The position numbers and the translations under genes were made by a program. From an uncultured Clostridia bacterium (GTDB lineage: Bacteria > Bacillota > Clostridia > Oscillospirales > Ruminococcaceae): a stretch of 32,806 bases of DNA. Shown here one piece after another: positions 19,635-27,870 of the stretch; position 1 is the stretch's first letter, and each line of letters opens with the position of its first letter. Where the stretch lies: positions 1 through 32,806 of the forward strand of contig CANRZX010000005.1 of the NCBI GenBank assembly GCA_947644575.1, read 5' to 3'. A model generated the notes under the pieces. That model worked only from the letters and a program-made list of their open reading frames with translations, did no database searches and was not told the origin of the DNA.

Positions 19635-20690
19635 TTGACCATCAAGGATATTGCCCGGCTGTCCGGGTACAGCGTGGCGACGGTGTCCCGCGCGCTGAAC
19701 AGCCATCCGGACATCAGCGAGCAGGCACGCGCGAGGATCCTCGCCGTGGTGGAACAGCAGGATTTCCAGCCCAACAACAACGCGAAGCATCTCAAGCAGC
19801 AGGCCGACGCCGGCGTCGCCATCATCGTCAAGGGCATTATGAACCTGCTGTTTGCCGAGCTGGTCGAGCGCCTGCAGGAGCTTCTGCAGAGCGCCGGGCA
19901 GGAGACGGCCGTCCATTATTTGGACGAGGACGCGAACGAGGTGACCTACGCCTGCCAGCTCTGCCGCGAGCGCAAGCCGCGCGGCATCCTGTTCTTAGGC
20001 GGGGATCTCGAGCTGTTCCGCACAGGCTTTGCGCCGATCACCGTACCCTGCGTGCTGCTGACGAACAGCGCCAGCGAATTGGGCTTTGAGAATCTGTCCT
20101 CGTTTACCACCGACGACGCGGCCGCCGCCGCGCAGGTGATCGAGCTTTTGGCCCAGCGGGGCCACCGGCGTATCGGCGTTTTGGGTGGCAATTTTTCCTG
20201 CTTTCAGATCAGTTTCCGCCGCCTGACGGGCTGCCGCTCCGCGTGCGAGCAATTAGGCATCCCCTTCGACGAAACGCTGCAGTATGAGCCCTGCCGCTAC
20301 TCCATGCGCGAGGCGTACGCCGCGACGTGCCGCCTGCTCGAGCGCTGCCCCGACCTGACGGCCCTTTTCGCTGTCAGTGACGTCACCGCGATGGGAGCGA
20401 TCCGCGCTCTGTACGACCGGGGGCGGCGCGTCCCGGAGGATATTTCTGTGGTGGGCTACGACGGCATCGAGATGAGCCGATACACCATCCCGCGCCTGAC
20501 GACCGTTCGTCAGGACGTGATGCGGCTGGCCGAGTGCGGCGTGGACGATCTGCTGCGCCGCATCGGCTGGAACCGCCCGCCCATCCATGAGGTGATCCCG
20601 TTCCGGCTGATTTCCGGCGAGAGCGTCGCCGCGCCGGCCGGGAAAGCAGCCCCCGGCGAGGGCGGCGCGGCGGTACGGCATGACGGATGA
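19635..20690 (+). CDS. LacI family transcriptional regulator
   Basis: TIKDIARLSGYSVATVSRALNSHPDISEQARARI HTH; periplasmic-binding-like effector domain; TTG start. Confidence 0.94.
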   Translation: MTIKDIARLSGYSVATVSRALNSHPDISEQARARILAVVEQQDFQPNNNAKHLKQQADAGVAIIVKGIMNLLFAELVERLQELLQSAGQETAVHYLDEDANEVTYACQLCRERKPRGILFLGGDLELFRTGFAPITVPCVLLTNSASELGFENLSSFTTDDAAAAAQVIELLAQRGHRRIGVLGGNFSCFQISFRRLTGCRSACEQLGIPFDETLQYEPCRYSMREAYAATCRLLERCPDLTALFAVSDVTAMGAIRALYDRGRRVPEDISVVGYDGIEMSRYTIPRLTTVRQDVMRLAECGVDDLLRRIGWNRPPIHEVIPFRLISGESVAAPAGKAAPGEGGAAVRHDG

Positions 20691-20759
20691 AACGAAATAT
20701 CCCTATACAGACTGTCTAAAAAATTGCTTATCCAAACCAAAAAGAAAGGAGCGACGCGC

Positions 20760-22268
20760 ATGAGGAAAGCCGGGATTTTGATGCCCGTTTTTTCCCTTCC
20801 GTCTCCCTATGGAATCGGCACATTAGGGGCGCAGGCCCGCGCGTTTGTCGATTTTTTAGACGAGGGCGGGCAGTCCTTCTGGCAGCTTCTGCCCGTGGGC
20901 CCCACCAGCTATGGGGATTCGCCCTATCAGTCGTTTTCATCGTTCGCGGGCAATCCCTATTTCATTGATTTTGACGAGCTGGCCGCCGATGGCCTGCTGC
21001 ACCCATCGGAATACCAATCCGCCGGCTGGGGGGACGATCCCGCCGTCGTGGATTACGGCCGGCTGTACGCGAACCGTTTTCCCGTGCTGCACCGCGCGTG
21101 CCGGCGCCTGCTCGAGCGCGCTCCGTCCGGCTTCGGGGAATTCTGCGCGCGTCAGGCCGATTGGTTAGACGATTACGCGCTCTTTATGGCGCTGAAGGCG
21201 CAGTACGGCGGCGTCTCCTGGTTCGAGTGGCCGCAGCCGCTGCGCCTGCGCGACGCGGCCGCGCTGGCGGAAAACCGCGCGCGGCTTTCCGATGAAGTCG
21301 CGTTCTGGAAGGCCGTACAGTACCTGTTCTTCCGCCAGTGGGGCGCGCTGAAGCGGTACGCGAACGCGAGGGGCGTGTCGATCATCGGGGACCTGCCCAT
21401 TTATGTCTCCGGCGACAGCGCCGACGTCTGGGCGAATCCCGCGCAGTTTCAGCTGGACGAAAACGGACTGCCCACCGAAGTCGCAGGCTGCCCGCCGGAC
21501 GGCTTTGCCGCGGAGGGCCAGCTTTGGGGCAACCCTCTGTTTGACTGGGAGCGGATGAAGCGCGACGGCTACCGCTGGTGGCTGCGGCGCATCGCCTTTC
21601 AGTTCACCATCTACGACACGCTGCGCATCGACCATTTCCGGGGCTTTGATTCCTATTACGCGATCCCCTACGGCGACACGACCGCGAAAAACGGCCGCTG
21701 GCGTCCCGGGCCGGGCATCGACTTTTTTAGCGCCGTGAAACGCGCCGTCGGCGAGAAGGACATTATCGCCGAGGATCTCGGCTTTCTGACGCCCTCTGTC
21801 CACAAGCTGGTCGAGGAAACCGGCTTTCCCGGCATGAAGGTGCTGGAGCTGGGCTTCGACAGCCGCGACGGCGCCAGTGAATATCTGCCCCACCGCTGCG
21901 GCCCGCATTGTGTGATTTACACCGGCACGCATGATAACGACACCGTGCGGGGCTGGCTGGCCGGCGCGCCGCGCGCCGACGCGGCCTACGCCAAAGCGTA
22001 CCTGCGCCTTTCCGCCCGCGAGGGCTATCATTGGGGCATGATGCGCGCCGCCTGGGCGTCCGCCGCCGAGCTAGCAATTATGCAGTTTCAGGATCTGCTC
22101 GGCCTTGGCAGTGAAGCGCGTATCAATACGCCCTCGACGCTGGGCGGAAACTGGAAATGGCGCGCGCTGCCCGGCTCGTTCGACGCGAGGCTGGCCCGCC
22201 GCCTGCGCCGCGAAATGCACGTCTATCAGCGCCTGCCCCTGCCGCAGGAGGAGCCGCGGGCGCGCTGA
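20760..22268 (+). CDS. malQ: 4-alpha-glucanotransferase
   Basis: RKAGILMPVFSLPSPYGIGTLG, WQLLPVGPTSYGDSPYQS, RIDHFRGFDSYYAIP, AEDLGFLTPSV. Confidence 0.96.
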   Translation: MRKAGILMPVFSLPSPYGIGTLGAQARAFVDFLDEGGQSFWQLLPVGPTSYGDSPYQSFSSFAGNPYFIDFDELAADGLLHPSEYQSAGWGDDPAVVDYGRLYANRFPVLHRACRRLLERAPSGFGEFCARQADWLDDYALFMALKAQYGGVSWFEWPQPLRLRDAAALAENRARLSDEVAFWKAVQYLFFRQWGALKRYANARGVSIIGDLPIYVSGDSADVWANPAQFQLDENGLPTEVAGCPPDGFAAEGQLWGNPLFDWERMKRDGYRWWLRRIAFQFTIYDTLRIDHFRGFDSYYAIPYGDTTAKNGRWRPGPGIDFFSAVKRAVGEKDIIAEDLGFLTPSVHKLVEETGFPGMKVLELGFDSRDGASEYLPHRCGPHCVIYTGTHDNDTVRGWLAGAPRADAAYAKAYLRLSAREGYHWGMMRAAWASAAELAIMQFQDLLGLGSEARINTPSTLGGNWKWRALPGSFDARLARRLRREMHVYQRLPLPQEEPRAR

Positions 22269-22308
22269 GACTGCCGGGCATTTTTGAGGGACACCAGCGT
22301 GGCGGAGC

Positions 22309-22470
22309 CTGTCGAAAAAAGAAAAATCTTGTTTGCATGCACGGACATATGCAGTAGGCCGCAGCCGTTCACAGTTCGCGGCTGCGGCCTATTGGCATTA
22401 TAAGCTTTGCCCGTTTTGAACGAAGTGAAGTCCGTTCCGACGTGCGTTTGGTGTCCCTCAAAGATTGTCG
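22309..22470. repeat. Dispersed intergenic repeat, family C copy 2
   Basis: CTGTCGAAAAAAGAAAAATCTTGTTTGCATGCACGGACATATGC ... GCGTTTGGTGTCCCTCAAAGATTGTCG; inverted GAGGGACACCA (22287) / TGGTGTCCCTC; GC hairpin GGCCGCAGCCG..CGGCTGCGGCC inside. Confidence 0.6.
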
Positions 22471-22562
22471 ATAATCTCTGCCGCGCCGGGTTCCCAAGGG
22501 AAGGGAACCCCGCGCGGCAGCTTTTGGAAAGTACTTTCAGAAATCCCTAAGAAGGAAAGCTT

Positions 22563-23084
22563 TTAAACCACCCAACGCTCGGCCGGGCACCAGACAGCCC
22601 GGCCCTCGGCAAGGCTCTGCGGGACATCGAGAATGCGCTGGTTGCCGCTGCCGCGAAAGCGTAGGTCGAGATCGCGCCGCGCGAGGATAAACTCCCCGTC
22701 AATCAGCACGTCGAGCGCCGCGAGCAGCGCCCTTTGCTCGGGCGTGCCATCCGCTAGCAGCTCCTCAAGCGTATAGCCGGTATAGGCCGCGACCTCATAG
22801 CCCGCCGCCTTGAGCATGCGCCCCAATTCCGCGAACGGCGCGGCTTGGCTGAACGGCTCGCCGCCCGAGAAGGTGACGCCGCGCACAATCGGGTTTTTGC
22901 GGATGTGCGCGAACAATGCGTCTGTTGTCCAGTCCGTTCCCGTGCCGAACGCGTGGCTTTGGGGATTGTGGCAGCCCTCACACCGGCGCGGGCAGCCCTG
23001 CGCGAAAATGGCCGTGCGCAGGCCCGGGCCGTCGACGATGGAATCCTCCATGATCCCCGCGAGGTTGAGTACCGCTTTGCCCAA
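22563..23084 (-). CDS. nrdG: Anaerobic ribonucleoside-triphosphate reductase activating protein (radical SAM)
   Basis: CPRRCEGC (CxxxCxxC), GVTFSGGEPFSQ; TTG start just after the small upstream ORF. Confidence 0.93.
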   Translation of the reverse strand: MGKAVLNLAGIMEDSIVDGPGLRTAIFAQGCPRRCEGCHNPQSHAFGTGTDWTTDALFAHIRKNPIVRGVTFSGGEPFSQAAPFAELGRMLKAAGYEVAAYTGYTLEELLADGTPEQRALLAALDVLIDGEFILARRDLDLRFRGSGNQRILDVPQSLAEGRAVWCPAERWVV

Positions 23085-23087
23085 GGC

Positions 23088-23249
23088 TCAGCGCTCCATG
23101 CCGTGCTTTACGCGGTCGTGCTCCTCGGCGCGCTTGGCGTCGTTGAAGCGGTCGAGCGTGCCCACAAGATAGCCGGTGATGCGGCGGATGCGCTCAAAGC
23201 CCACGCCCTTGCCGTTTTTCGCTTCGATATTGGTTTCGATGTGTGCCAT
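23088..23249 (-). CDS. Small protein carrying NrdD-type glycyl-radical motif (autonomous C-terminal segment of NrdD)
   Basis: 53 aa, below ORF-track cutoff: MAHIETNIEAKNGKGVGFERIRRITGYLVGTLDRFNDAKRAEEHDRVKHGMER; strong SD AGGAGGAAAG; resembles NrdD C-terminal R(R)(V/I)(C/T)GYL...RVKH. Confidence 0.82.
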   Translation of the reverse strand: MAHIETNIEAKNGKGVGFERIRRITGYLVGTLDRFNDAKRAEEHDRVKHGMER

Positions 23250-23340
23250 AATACTTTCCTCCTGTCAATTGATTGCTTCAAAATACTCTGGATGCGTTTT
23301 TGGATACGGGGAGAGGCCAAAGGCTATCCGCCGCGCCTTA

Positions 23341-23562
23341 GTAAACGCTGAATAAATCGCCGCGCACATCTCGGCGGCATCTTTTCCGCCTGTTTTTGTC
23401 TCAAAATCTTGAAATACATACAGTATTCCTGCGATTTTTCGCCTTCAACAGACAACTGCGCCCGCAGGCGCGTCCAGAGGCCAACCGCCGCACAGCGGCG
23501 GCTCTTAGGCCGTAGGAAAAACCTGCTCGTCGATCTGACACGTCGATTTAATCAGCGTTTAC
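23341..23562. mobile_element. MITE-like fold-back element, family A copy 2 (222 bp)
   Basis: GTAAACGCTGAATAAATCG / CGATTTAATCAGCGTTTAC inverted ends (18/19), flanked by CTTA (23337-23340) and CTTA (23563-23566). Confidence 0.82.
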
Positions 23563-23599
23563 CTTACGGGAGGTTCCCCGTCAGGCTATGCGGAAAAGA

Positions 23600-25879
23600 T
23601 CATTCGCAGCCGCAGGCGTGGAACGAGCCGGGGTACAGCTTGCGCAGCTCCTTCACGCGCTCGGGCGGGATGGCTTCGCCCTCGCGGCGCCCGCAGCGGG
23701 GGCAAACCTCTCCGATGACGCCGACATAGCCGCAGATCGGGTCGCGGTCGACCGGGTGGTTGATGCTGCCGTAGCCGATGCCACAGTCGTGCATATAGCG
23801 GACAATGCTCTCGAACGCCTCCAAGTTGTTGGCCGTGTCACCGTCCAGCTCCACATAGCTGATGTGCCCGGCGTTCGTCAGCGCGTGGTAGGGCGCCTCC
23901 TTCTCAATCTTCTCGTAGGCCGAGATGCTGTAGTACACCGGAATGTGGAAGGAGTTCGTGTAATATTCCTTGTCCGTCACGCCCGGAATCTCGCCGTAGC
24001 GCGCGCGATCCATGCGGACAAACCGGCCGGAAAGCCCTTCCGCGGGCGTGGCCAGCAGCGTGTAGTTCATATGCGTGCGGCGGCTGCGGGTGTCCAAATA
24101 TTCCCGCATATAGCGCACGATGGCGAGGCCCTTTTCCTGCATTTCGTCGCTCTCGCCATGGTGGTGGCCGTACAGCGCAACCAGCGTCTCCGCAAGGCCG
24201 ATGAAGCCCACGCTCAGCGTGCCGTGCTTGAGCACCTCGCCGACCTCGTCGTACGGCCCGAGCTTCTCGCTGTCAAGCCACACGCCCTGCCCCATCAGGA
24301 ACGGGAAATTCATCACACGCTTTTTGCTCTGGATGGCGTACCGGTCGTCGAGCTGCTGGATGACAAGGTCCATCATGCCCCGGAGCTTTTCATAGAACAC
24401 CGTCTCGCTGCCCTTGCTCTCGATGGCAAGGCGCGGTAAGTTAATCGACGTAAAGCTCAGGTTGCCGCGGCCGTTCGCAATTTCCTGCGAGGGATCGTAG
24501 ATATTGCCCATCACGCGCGTGCGGCAGCCCATATACGAAACCTCCGTCTCGGGGTGGCCGGGCTTGTAGTACTGCAGGTTGAACGGGCTGTCGATGAAGC
24601 TGAAATTGGGGAACAGCCGCTTCGCGCTGACCTTGCACGAAAGCTGGAAGAGGTCGTAGTTCGGGTCGCCGGGGTTGTAGTTGACGCCCTCCTTCACACG
24701 GAAGATCTGGATCGGAAAGATCGGCGTCTCGCCGTGTCCGAGCCCCGCGTCCGTGGCCAGCAGCACGTTGCGCATGACCATGCGCCCCTCGGGGCTTACG
24801 TCGGTGCCGTAGTTGATGGACGAGAACGGCGTCTGCGCGCCCGCGCGGGAGTGCATCGTGTTCAGGTTGTGAATCAGCGCCTCCATCGCCTGATAGGTGG
24901 CCTTTTCCGTCTCCTTTTCCGATTCCTTCAGCGCGAACGCCTGCGCCTTTTTGGCGGCCTCCTCGCCCACGCGGGGCGCGAGCGCGTCCGTCTCGGCGCG
25001 CAGGTAATCGAGGTCGGTGGCCAGCTGCGGCCGCACGCCCTTTTCCCTGCGGATGTTCGCCAGCAGCTCCTTAACCTCGTCCTGCGTCACGCCCGCCTCG
25101 GGCGCGAGCAGCTCGAGCGCCTTATAAAGATTGATTCCGTAGCGCTTGCGGTACGTCTTGGCGACGCCCGGCGCGAGGCCGTAATCAAAATTCACGATGC
25201 TCTGCCCGCCGTGCTGGTCGTTCTGGTTCGACTGGATCGCGATGCACGCCAGCGCGGAATAGCTCTGGATGTCGTTCGGCTCGCGCAGAAAGCCGTGCCC
25301 GGTTGAAAAGCCGTCCGCGAACAGCTTCAGCAGGTCGATCTGGCAGCAGGTAGTCGTCAGCGCGTAGAAATCGAAGTCGTGGATGTGGATCCAGCCCTCG
25401 CGGTGCGCGCGGCTCTGCTCGGGCGTCAGCAGATATTTGTCGTAGTAGTCCTTCGCGGCCTCGCTGCCGTATTGCAGCATCGTGCCCATCGGCGTGTCGC
25501 CGTCGATGTTGGCGTTGCTGCGCTTGATGTCGCTGTCCGTCGCGTCGGCGTGCGTCAGCTCGTCGAACACCTTCATCAGGTGAGTGTTCATTTCGCGCAC
25601 GCGCGTGCGGGACGCGCGGTACAGAATAAACTTCTTCGCCGCCGCGTCGAAGCCCATGTGCATCAGCTGGTTTTCGACTTCGTCCTGAATCTGCTCAATC
25701 TTCGGTGGCTCCTCGCCGCCCCGCCGCTCGAGCGCGGCCTCCACCGCGTTCGCGACGTCGGCGGCTCTGGCGGCGTCGCCCTCCTGCGCGGCCTCCATCG
25801 CCCGCAGGATCGCCGAGGCGATTTTGCTTTCGTCATACAGAACCATGCGCCCGTCGCGCTTGATGATGCTTTTGATCAT
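23600..25879 (-). CDS. nrdD: Anaerobic ribonucleoside-triphosphate reductase large polypeptide (ATP-cone + catalytic core + Zn cysteines, no glycyl-radical motif)
   Basis: ATP-cone MIKSIIKRDGRMVLYDESKIASAIL; NDQHGGQSIVNFDYGLAP; ends CPRCGRREG...HACGCE stop; start trimmed to ATG at 25879. Confidence 0.93.
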   Translation of the reverse strand: MIKSIIKRDGRMVLYDESKIASAILRAMEAAQEGDAARAADVANAVEAALERRGGEEPPKIEQIQDEVENQLMHMGFDAAAKKFILYRASRTRVREMNTHLMKVFDELTHADATDSDIKRSNANIDGDTPMGTMLQYGSEAAKDYYDKYLLTPEQSRAHREGWIHIHDFDFYALTTTCCQIDLLKLFADGFSTGHGFLREPNDIQSYSALACIAIQSNQNDQHGGQSIVNFDYGLAPGVAKTYRKRYGINLYKALELLAPEAGVTQDEVKELLANIRREKGVRPQLATDLDYLRAETDALAPRVGEEAAKKAQAFALKESEKETEKATYQAMEALIHNLNTMHSRAGAQTPFSSINYGTDVSPEGRMVMRNVLLATDAGLGHGETPIFPIQIFRVKEGVNYNPGDPNYDLFQLSCKVSAKRLFPNFSFIDSPFNLQYYKPGHPETEVSYMGCRTRVMGNIYDPSQEIANGRGNLSFTSINLPRLAIESKGSETVFYEKLRGMMDLVIQQLDDRYAIQSKKRVMNFPFLMGQGVWLDSEKLGPYDEVGEVLKHGTLSVGFIGLAETLVALYGHHHGESDEMQEKGLAIVRYMREYLDTRSRRTHMNYTLLATPAEGLSGRFVRMDRARYGEIPGVTDKEYYTNSFHIPVYYSISAYEKIEKEAPYHALTNAGHISYVELDGDTANNLEAFESIVRYMHDCGIGYGSINHPVDRDPICGYVGVIGEVCPRCGRREGEAIPPERVKELRKLYPGSFHACGCE

Positions 25880-26086
25880 GACTTTCCCCCGATTTATGAT
25901 TTTGCCTCGCCGCAATGGGATGCCGGGCATGGCAGCAGAAAGGGGCGGTGTGGGAAGGACAAAGCGCGGCACAAAAAGGTGAAATCCCGCGGCTTTGTTT
26001 TCCGTGAAACCGCCCCGACGCGCCGCACGCTCCCGCCGCCCATCCCGCGGCCGCCCCGGCGCCCGTTTCCTTAGTATGTCCGAAAC

Positions 26087-26099
26087 CCACAAAATGTGG
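26087..26099. promoter_or_regulatory. Inverted repeat near the predicted nrdD transcription start
   Basis: CCACA-AAA-TGTGG. Confidence 0.4.
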
Positions 26100-26111
26100 T
26101 TTGCAGTTATT

Positions 26112-26141
26112 ATTATGCCACTGTATTTTGTATTCTGTCAA
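26112..26141 (-). promoter_or_regulatory. nrdD promoter: TTGACA-18-CATAAT
   Basis: Minus strand TTGACA-gaatacaaaatacagtgg-CATAAT. Confidence 0.65.
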
Positions 26142-26301
26142 GCAAAAACAAAACGAAAAAAGGCCCCTCTTTTTGGAGGATTTGTCAAATGTACTCCTCT
26201 GTGATACACTGGGAACGGAGCGGGCGGCTTTTGGCGGGCGGAGCCGTCCCCGCGGGAAAAACAGGCGGGGCCCGCCCTATTGAATGGAAGGGGACGGCCG
26301 T

Positions 26302-26880
26302 ATGGGCACAGACAGTGCGGTACAGCGCCGCGTCGCGGGCGGCGTCTGCTATGAGCTGACGCGCGGGCGCGTCAAGAATATCAATCTGCGTGTACGCCCG
26401 GACGGCAGCGTGGCCGTATCCGCGCCACGCCGCGTGCCGCTTTCGCAGCTCGACGCGTTTGTCGCCGGGCGCGCAGCATGGATCGAGCAGGCGCGGGTAC
26501 AGGCGCTCGCCGCCAAAGAGGAGGATGAGCGTCCCTGCGCCGTCTCCCTCGAGGAGGCGCTGGCGCTGTTCACACAGGTCAGCGAGGAGATATACCCGCT
26601 GTTCGAGCGGGTGCTGGGCGGGCTGCGTCCCGTGCTGAAGGTTCGGCAGATGAAAACGCGCTGGGGAGTGTGCGTCCCGGCCAAGCGCCAGATCACGCTG
26701 AACCTGCGCCTTGCCGAAAAGCCGCGCGCGGCGGTGGAATACGTTGTTCTGCACGAATACGCGCATTTTGTGCGCGGCGACCACAGCCCCGCGTTCTGGG
26801 CGGAGGTAGAGCGCCATATGCCGGACTACAAGGCGCGCCGCGCGCTGCTGCGGGCGCGAGACGGCGAAGCGCAGGGATAA
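26302..26880 (+). CDS. YgjP-like (DUF45) zinc metallopeptidase domain protein
   Basis: RQMKTRWGVCVPAKRQITLNLRL ... VVLHEYAHFVRGDHSPAFWAEVERHMPDYKARR (HExxH). Confidence 0.88.
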   Translation: MGTDSAVQRRVAGGVCYELTRGRVKNINLRVRPDGSVAVSAPRRVPLSQLDAFVAGRAAWIEQARVQALAAKEEDERPCAVSLEEALALFTQVSEEIYPLFERVLGGLRPVLKVRQMKTRWGVCVPAKRQITLNLRLAEKPRAAVEYVVLHEYAHFVRGDHSPAFWAEVERHMPDYKARRALLRARDGEAQG

Positions 26881-27003
26881 AACGGGGCGAAGCCGGGCCC
26901 GCCATTGCCCCGCGCCCGGCGGAGGGCCGGCGGACGGGATGGGCACAAAATCGCACACGGAAATCAATTTTCAAAAAAGAAGAAATAAGAGATACAATAG
27001 AGC

Positions 27004-27447
27004 ATGAAAAAGGCAGGGAGGGTAGAATATTTGGGGAAAGCAGAGACAGAGGCAGCGTATAACGAGGATATTATTACAGCGCAGCACAAGCAGTCAGCAT
27101 CACGGTATTGGGAAGCCTGTGTGGGCTGCTGAGTTTGCTGAAACTGGTAAAACCGAAATCCCTGAACAGATGTCTGACGAAATGGGCATAAGCGTATCTT
27201 CCGGAAGGTCGGAACGGGATAACGCTTGCGGCAAACGGAAAAACTGTGCGTTCTACAGAAAAGATGCAAGGGTATGACAGCCCTCTGCACATCATCAGCG
27301 CACAATTCTCAGAGATAGGGATAACGTCTGCCGCCAAAAGAGTATCAGGGAAAAGCAGTGAGATTCCAGCAGTGCAGGAATTGCTGCGGGAGTTAGGCAT
27401 TGGAGGGCGCCTTGCCGCTGCAGATGCATTGAATTGTCAAAAAGGCC
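27004..27447 (+). pseudogene. Decayed ISAs1-family transposase fragment
   Basis: Pieces SLLKLVKPKSLNRCLTKWA*AYLPEGRNGITLAANGKTVRSTEKMQGYDSPLHIISAQFSEIGITSAAKRVSGKSSEIPAVQELLRELGIGGRLAAADALNCQK; frame disruption, in-frame TAA at 27189, no C-terminal half. Confidence 0.8.
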
Positions 27448-27474
27448 ATTTCCGTGCCGCGGCGCAAAAAGTGC

Positions 27475-27502
27475 TTGACAGCCGCGAAAAGATGTGTATA
27501 AT
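27475..27502 (+). promoter_or_regulatory. Promoter of T-box/metNIQ: TTGACA-16-TATAAT
   Basis: Both hexamers match sigma-A consensus exactly. Confidence 0.8.
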
Positions 27503-27519
27503 TATCTCATAACATAGAA

Positions 27520-27815
27520 ACAACGCAGAAAATGCGAAAGACGATGACGAGAAGAGTACGCCGCGAAAGCTTTTGGAGAGAGTCCCCGTCCGGTGAAAGG
27601 GGATAAAGCGGGCGCGGCCGAACATGGCCTCTGAGTCGCGCGCGCGAGCCACGGCAAGCGCGCGACGGGCGCACCCGTTACAGTGCCGCGCCGTAAACCC
27701 GTTTTGATGCGGGCGCGGTGGATGAGGCGCTTTTTCGCAAGGAGGGCGCGAAGCAAGGTGGTACCGCGAGCGTTCAGCCCGCCCTTGGCTTTATGGCTAA
27801 GGGCGGGCTTTTTAT
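27520..27815 (+). ncRNA. T-box leader, predicted Met specifier (ATG at 27624-27626)
   Basis: Stem I-like gaaagacgatgacgagaagagtac, GAACATGGCCTCTGAGT specifier context, T-box AAGGTGGTACCGCGAG (GGTGGTACCGCG 27757-27768), terminator at 27776-27815. Confidence 0.87.
27776..27815 (+). terminator. T-box regulated terminator
   Basis: AGCCCGCCCTTGGC-tttatg-GCTAAGGGCGGGCTTTTT. Confidence 0.85.
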
Positions 27816-27870
27816 ATGGCTCCGCGGCCGCGGCGCGTGAAAGATTACTTTTCCGAGGGAGAGTCCTGAA

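Noticed and set aside
23700-23760. CGYVG in the long NrdD ORF as the glycyl-radical site
   Set aside because: It lies before the CPRCG zinc pair and lacks the RR(I/V) context; the separate small ORF matches far better.
24554-26074. Plus-strand ORFs opposite nrdD
   Set aside because: Antisense shadow ORFs with no family-like composition.
26084-26103. NrdR box upstream of nrdD
   Set aside because: CCACAAAATGTGG is a 13-bp palindrome with the wrong half-site spacing for the 16-bp NrdR box (ACACWATATWTWGTGT-like); only one site seen.
26111-26125. Cobalamin riboswitch hint (GCCACTG on plus strand near nrdD)
   Set aside because: Sits within the minus-strand promoter, wrong orientation, and no other B12-box elements.
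27246-27512. 88-aa ORF as a functional gene
   Set aside because: It is the surviving in-frame piece of the decayed ISAs1 transposase read into the metNIQ promoter.
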